This document shows positions 53,163 through 55,265 of a stretch of DNA of 55,265 nt, piece after piece; positions within the stretch are counted from its first letter, which is position 1; each line of letters begins with the position of its first letter. The position numbers and the translations under genes were made by a program. The DNA is from Promethearchaeota archaeon Loki_b31 (GTDB lineage: Archaea; Asgardarchaeota; Lokiarchaeia; Sigyniarchaeales; SOKP01): assembly GCA_005222975.1 (NCBI GenBank), contig NJBI01000017.1, forward strand, positions 1-55,265. The letters run 5' to 3'. Below the pieces are notes generated by a model that did not search any database, was not told the DNA's origin, and saw only the letters and a program-made list of their open reading frames with translations.

Positions 53163-53184
53163 ATTCCTAAATTAATTTAGGAAT
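53163..53184. terminator. Perfect 22-bp palindrome between convergent genes
   Basis: The half ATTCCTAAATT is followed immediately by its reverse complement, with no spacer. It lies in the 293-bp gap between the end of the ICMT-like gene and the end of the FilR1-like gene, both reading toward it, so a shared terminator hairpin is possible; a regulator site is the alternative. The rest of this gap (52990-53282) shows nothing else. Confidence 0.4.
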
Positions 53185-53282
53185 CCATTTTGGAACTTTC
53201 TTCTTATATTCTTGGTATTTTTATATAAAAATTTATATTTAGTTCAATTATTATTTTCTTTAAAAATCAATAATTTTTAAGT

Positions 53283-54098
53283 TTATTTCTTCATTGATAG
53301 AATCTCTTTTTTTATAAAAGGTTTTAAATTCTTTCCTTTTTTCCAATACCATTCAAATAACTCTGTTGTCCAATTTATGAAGGATTCATTATTATCAATT
53401 AAACATTGGCTATAATCGATTTGTCCAACTTTACTTAAAAAAAGAATCGCACCTTTATCAGAAGCTATAAGGGAAAAGTTAATTTTTTTTAATATTCGAA
53501 TATTTTGATATATTTGTAATTTTTTATAAAATACAATTGGATCCTGAAATTTTTGAGACCATTCACTAGGAATCTTGTAAGATTTTAATAGACTTTTATC
53601 TACTAATGCCTTTATCTTAATTGATTGGTCTTTGATTTTTTTTTCTATAATCGGTAGAAGTGAATTCTGAAATTGATCTGAGATCGCATAGATAAAATTC
53701 TCTGAATTTTTAACTAAGTTTGACCATAATTCAACATTTTCTAAAGTCTTATTGCTAACTTCAATAGATTTTAATTTTCCTAATTGTAATATTAAGTGTA
53801 CGGGTATAGCGGTGATTTCATGTGTGTTTAAGAAATCTTTATGATACAAAGACACTTCAAAGATATTCATTATTTGTAAGAAGATTTTTCCAATATTTGT
53901 TACCTCATAAATGTTATTAGCGCTCTTACTGATTAAATTCTTTTTAAATAATCTTTTTAGATGACGCGAAATTTCAGATCCAGGAATATTCAATTCCTTT
54001 TCGAGTTGACTATGACGCTTGTCTTTATTATATAAACTTTTAAATACATTATACCGTTCTTTATTGGAAAATTCAAATAATACTTCATTTAAATCCAA
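53283..54098 (-). CDS. FilR1-type (DUF1724) winged-helix regulator
   Basis: This 271-residue protein has an N-terminal winged helix (LFEFSNKERYNVFKSLYN, IPGSEISRHLKRLFKKNLI) and a C-terminal FilR1-like domain (HEITAIPVHLILQLGKLKSI). The lengths and boundaries match the methanogen/Asgard group of methanogenesis regulator-like proteins. It probably binds a small ligand and acts on the adjacent acyl-CoA genes or itself. Separated from the divergent small wHTH gene by 253 bp of AT-rich DNA that has no visible gene. Confidence 0.78.
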   Translation of the reverse strand: MDLNEVLFEFSNKERYNVFKSLYNKDKRHSQLEKELNIPGSEISRHLKRLFKKNLISKSANNIYEVTNIGKIFLQIMNIFEVSLYHKDFLNTHEITAIPVHLILQLGKLKSIEVSNKTLENVELWSNLVKNSENFIYAISDQFQNSLLPIIEKKIKDQSIKIKALVDKSLLKSYKIPSEWSQKFQDPIVFYKKLQIYQNIRILKKINFSLIASDKGAILFLSKVGQIDYSQCLIDNNESFINWTTELFEWYWKKGKNLKPFIKKEILSMKK

Positions 54099-54351
54099 AA
54101 TCTTTCACTTTTTATTCTAATTATTTTTAACTTCAATCAATTAGGTTTAAACTCCTAAAATAAAGATTATTTAAATTAATATAAAATTGTTCGTATTGTT
54201 TCAATTTATTTAAGATTTATTAAATTTGCTTATAATTAGTTTAGAAACGTTCTAAGTTTTATTTTTTAAGTTTATTGGAATAGATTTACTTAATATTAAA
54301 TTATTAAAATTAAAAATTTTTTTTATTTAAAAAGAAAAAAGGTGTATCAAT

Positions 54352-54648
54352 TTGTATGAAGAATTAGAATTAAGAGCGCTCAAATTATTAGCAAAAAGTT
54401 TTGAATATAATCAAGCTTTACATATGGAAGCGGATCAGATGGCAACTTTACTTGGAGTGAAGAAAAAAGATATTCAACCAGTTTTAAAGACTTTAGGAGA
54501 AGCTAAACTTGCTAGCCTTTATATAGAGCGTGAAAAAGTAAAATTAGCAAAAATTTCATGGCAAGGACTCAATGAAATTGGAGATGTTAATTTGAAATTT
54601 GGTATGGGAAAAGATGCATATGCAAATTATAAAAAGGAGGGGCTCTAA
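54352..54648 (+). CDS. Small winged-helix-like protein before acyl-CoA dehydrogenase
   Basis: This 98-residue protein has a TTG start (54352), preceded by AAAAGGTG. The central LHMEADQMATLLGVKKKDIQPVLKTLGEAKLASLY has helix-turn-helix/winged-helix character. Its stop lies 5 bp before the ATG of the acyl-CoA dehydrogenase, and a GGAGG is close to its end. Regulator or adapter for the dehydrogenase operon; not a named family to me. Confidence 0.6.
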   Translation: MYEELELRALKLLAKSFEYNQALHMEADQMATLLGVKKKDIQPVLKTLGEAKLASLYIEREKVKLAKISWQGLNEIGDVNLKFGMGKDAYANYKKEGL

Positions 54649-54653
54649 TAAAG

Positions 54654-55265
54654 ATGATAGATTACATGCCATGGTGGACAGAGAAGAATAAAAAATTTGC
54701 TGATGAGTGTGAAAATTTCATTGATACTGAACTCCAACCACGGGCTATAAAACTATTGGAGCAAAATTTGGATCCAATGGAAATCCAATGGGAAGCTTCC
54801 AAATTATGCATTGATAAAGGTTTCCATCCTTTAATGATATTGGCAGAAGAAGAGTTCGGTGGGCTTGATCAAGGTTATGCTGGATATACCATACTAAATG
54901 AAGAAGTCGGTCGATCCATGATTAATATAAACCCTTTACTTACAAGCGTTTTTGGGGCGGGCCCTATTCATCTTTTCGGTACCCAAGCCCAAAAAGAGAA
55001 GTTCATGATACCACTTATTAAAGGGGAAAAATGGGCTTCAATTACAGTTACAGAGCCTGATGTGGGTAATGACGCCGCGGGAATTCAATTAAGCGCTGTC
55101 CAAGATGGAGATGAATGGGTATTAAATGGTTGGAAGCGATTCATCACGCTAGGAGCCATTTCAGATTATCACATGTTGTATGCCAATTCAGACCCCGATG
55201 CTCGAAGAATTTATAGGCATTTAACTGCCTTCTACCTATCAGCTGACTTACCGGGGATAACTTAT
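54654..55265 (+). CDS. Acyl-CoA dehydrogenase, 5' part, cut by window edge
   Basis: From ATG 54654 the frame stays open for 204 residues to the window edge. Landmarks of the family: the helical N-terminal domain MIDYMPWWTEKNKKFADECE, EEEFGGLDQGYAGYTILNEEVG, and the FAD/substrate beta domain start ASITVTEPDVGNDAAGIQLSAV, WVLNGWKRFIT (T in TEPDxGND binds flavin). It catalyses alpha,beta-dehydrogenation of acyl-CoA with FAD. Upstream GGAGG at 54636-54640. The catalytic base lies in the missing part, so chain-length specificity is unknown. Confidence 0.9.
   Translation, partial: MIDYMPWWTEKNKKFADECENFIDTELQPRAIKLLEQNLDPMEIQWEASKLCIDKGFHPLMILAEEEFGGLDQGYAGYTILNEEVGRSMININPLLTSVFGAGPIHLFGTQAQKEKFMIPLIKGEKWASITVTEPDVGNDAAGIQLSAVQDGDEWVLNGWKRFITLGAISDYHMLYANSDPDARRIYRHLTAFYLSADLPGITY

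Noticed and set aside
1..55265. tRNA or rRNA genes at the module edges
   Set aside because: I looked for cloverleaf-like CCA ends and GGTTCGA boxes in the gaps and found none convincing; the TTCGATCAA repeats at 47541 have no acceptor pairing.

Overview
The window is AT-rich archaeal DNA, most likely from an Asgard archaeon of the Lokiarchaeia type. The strongest evidence is a fragment near 51.5-52.0 kb that reads as the C-terminal half of a eukaryote-like actin and ends in HRCF. A Ras-superfamily-like GTPase with an unknown partner, a TrmB-type regulator, a FilR1-type regulator, TATA-like promoters, ATGA-coupled genes and frequent TTG/GTG starts agree with this. No rRNA, tRNA or CRISPR array was found.

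Layout. 0-4.4 kb holds housekeeping-type genes: polyprenol/dolichol kinase-like protein, Maf, a RimK-type ATP-grasp ligase and small proteins. 4.4-7.7 kb is module copy 1 (orfA1-orfB1). 7.8-9.3 kb is a GTPase pair. 9.3-15.3 kb is an SMC-kleisin-kite operon led by a degenerate AAA+-like protein. 16.0-24.8 kb is a defence-like island (TIR, DUF3800, two RNxxxH proteins, PD-(D/E)XK nuclease, PIN fragment) lying between two direct copies of arsR. 24.3-33.0 kb is an arsenic cluster: arsR, an interrupted acr3, an HgcA-like corrinoid protein fused to a methyltransferase, an HgcB-like ferredoxin, a thioredoxin-like protein and arsC. Module copy 2 is inserted within it. 34-42.4 kb is a branched-chain amino-acid-type ABC transporter with a HEAT-repeat protein and an acyl-CoA ligase. 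42.5-50.2 kb is an HD phosphohydrolase followed by module copy 3, a CD36-like ectodomain protein and gene fragments. 50.2-55.3 kb has regulators, the actin chimera, an isoprenylcysteine-methyltransferase-like protein and the start of an acyl-CoA dehydrogenase.

The most novel item is a two-gene module present three times. A conserved helical protein of about 203 residues (OrfA) is translationally coupled to a large protein (OrfB). OrfB has a conserved N-terminal region of about 280 residues with a Cys/His cluster, followed by a completely different nuclease-like C-terminus in each copy: double HNH, treble-clef plus Vsr/PD-(D/E)XK-like, or zinc-ribbon/HNH flanked by duplicated helical modules. 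All copies share a promoter and leader. Copies 1 and 3 sit directly after intact genes and are followed by a diverged duplicate of that gene's 3' end. I see no integrase or transposase in the modules, so the mobility mechanism is open; homing-type nuclease action is one hypothesis.

Three apparent frameshifts (smc, the left arsR, and a gene at 23.8-24.3 kb) all fall in A/T homopolymers and may be sequencing errors. The acr3 interruption, by contrast, is a discrete insertion of about 31 bp.
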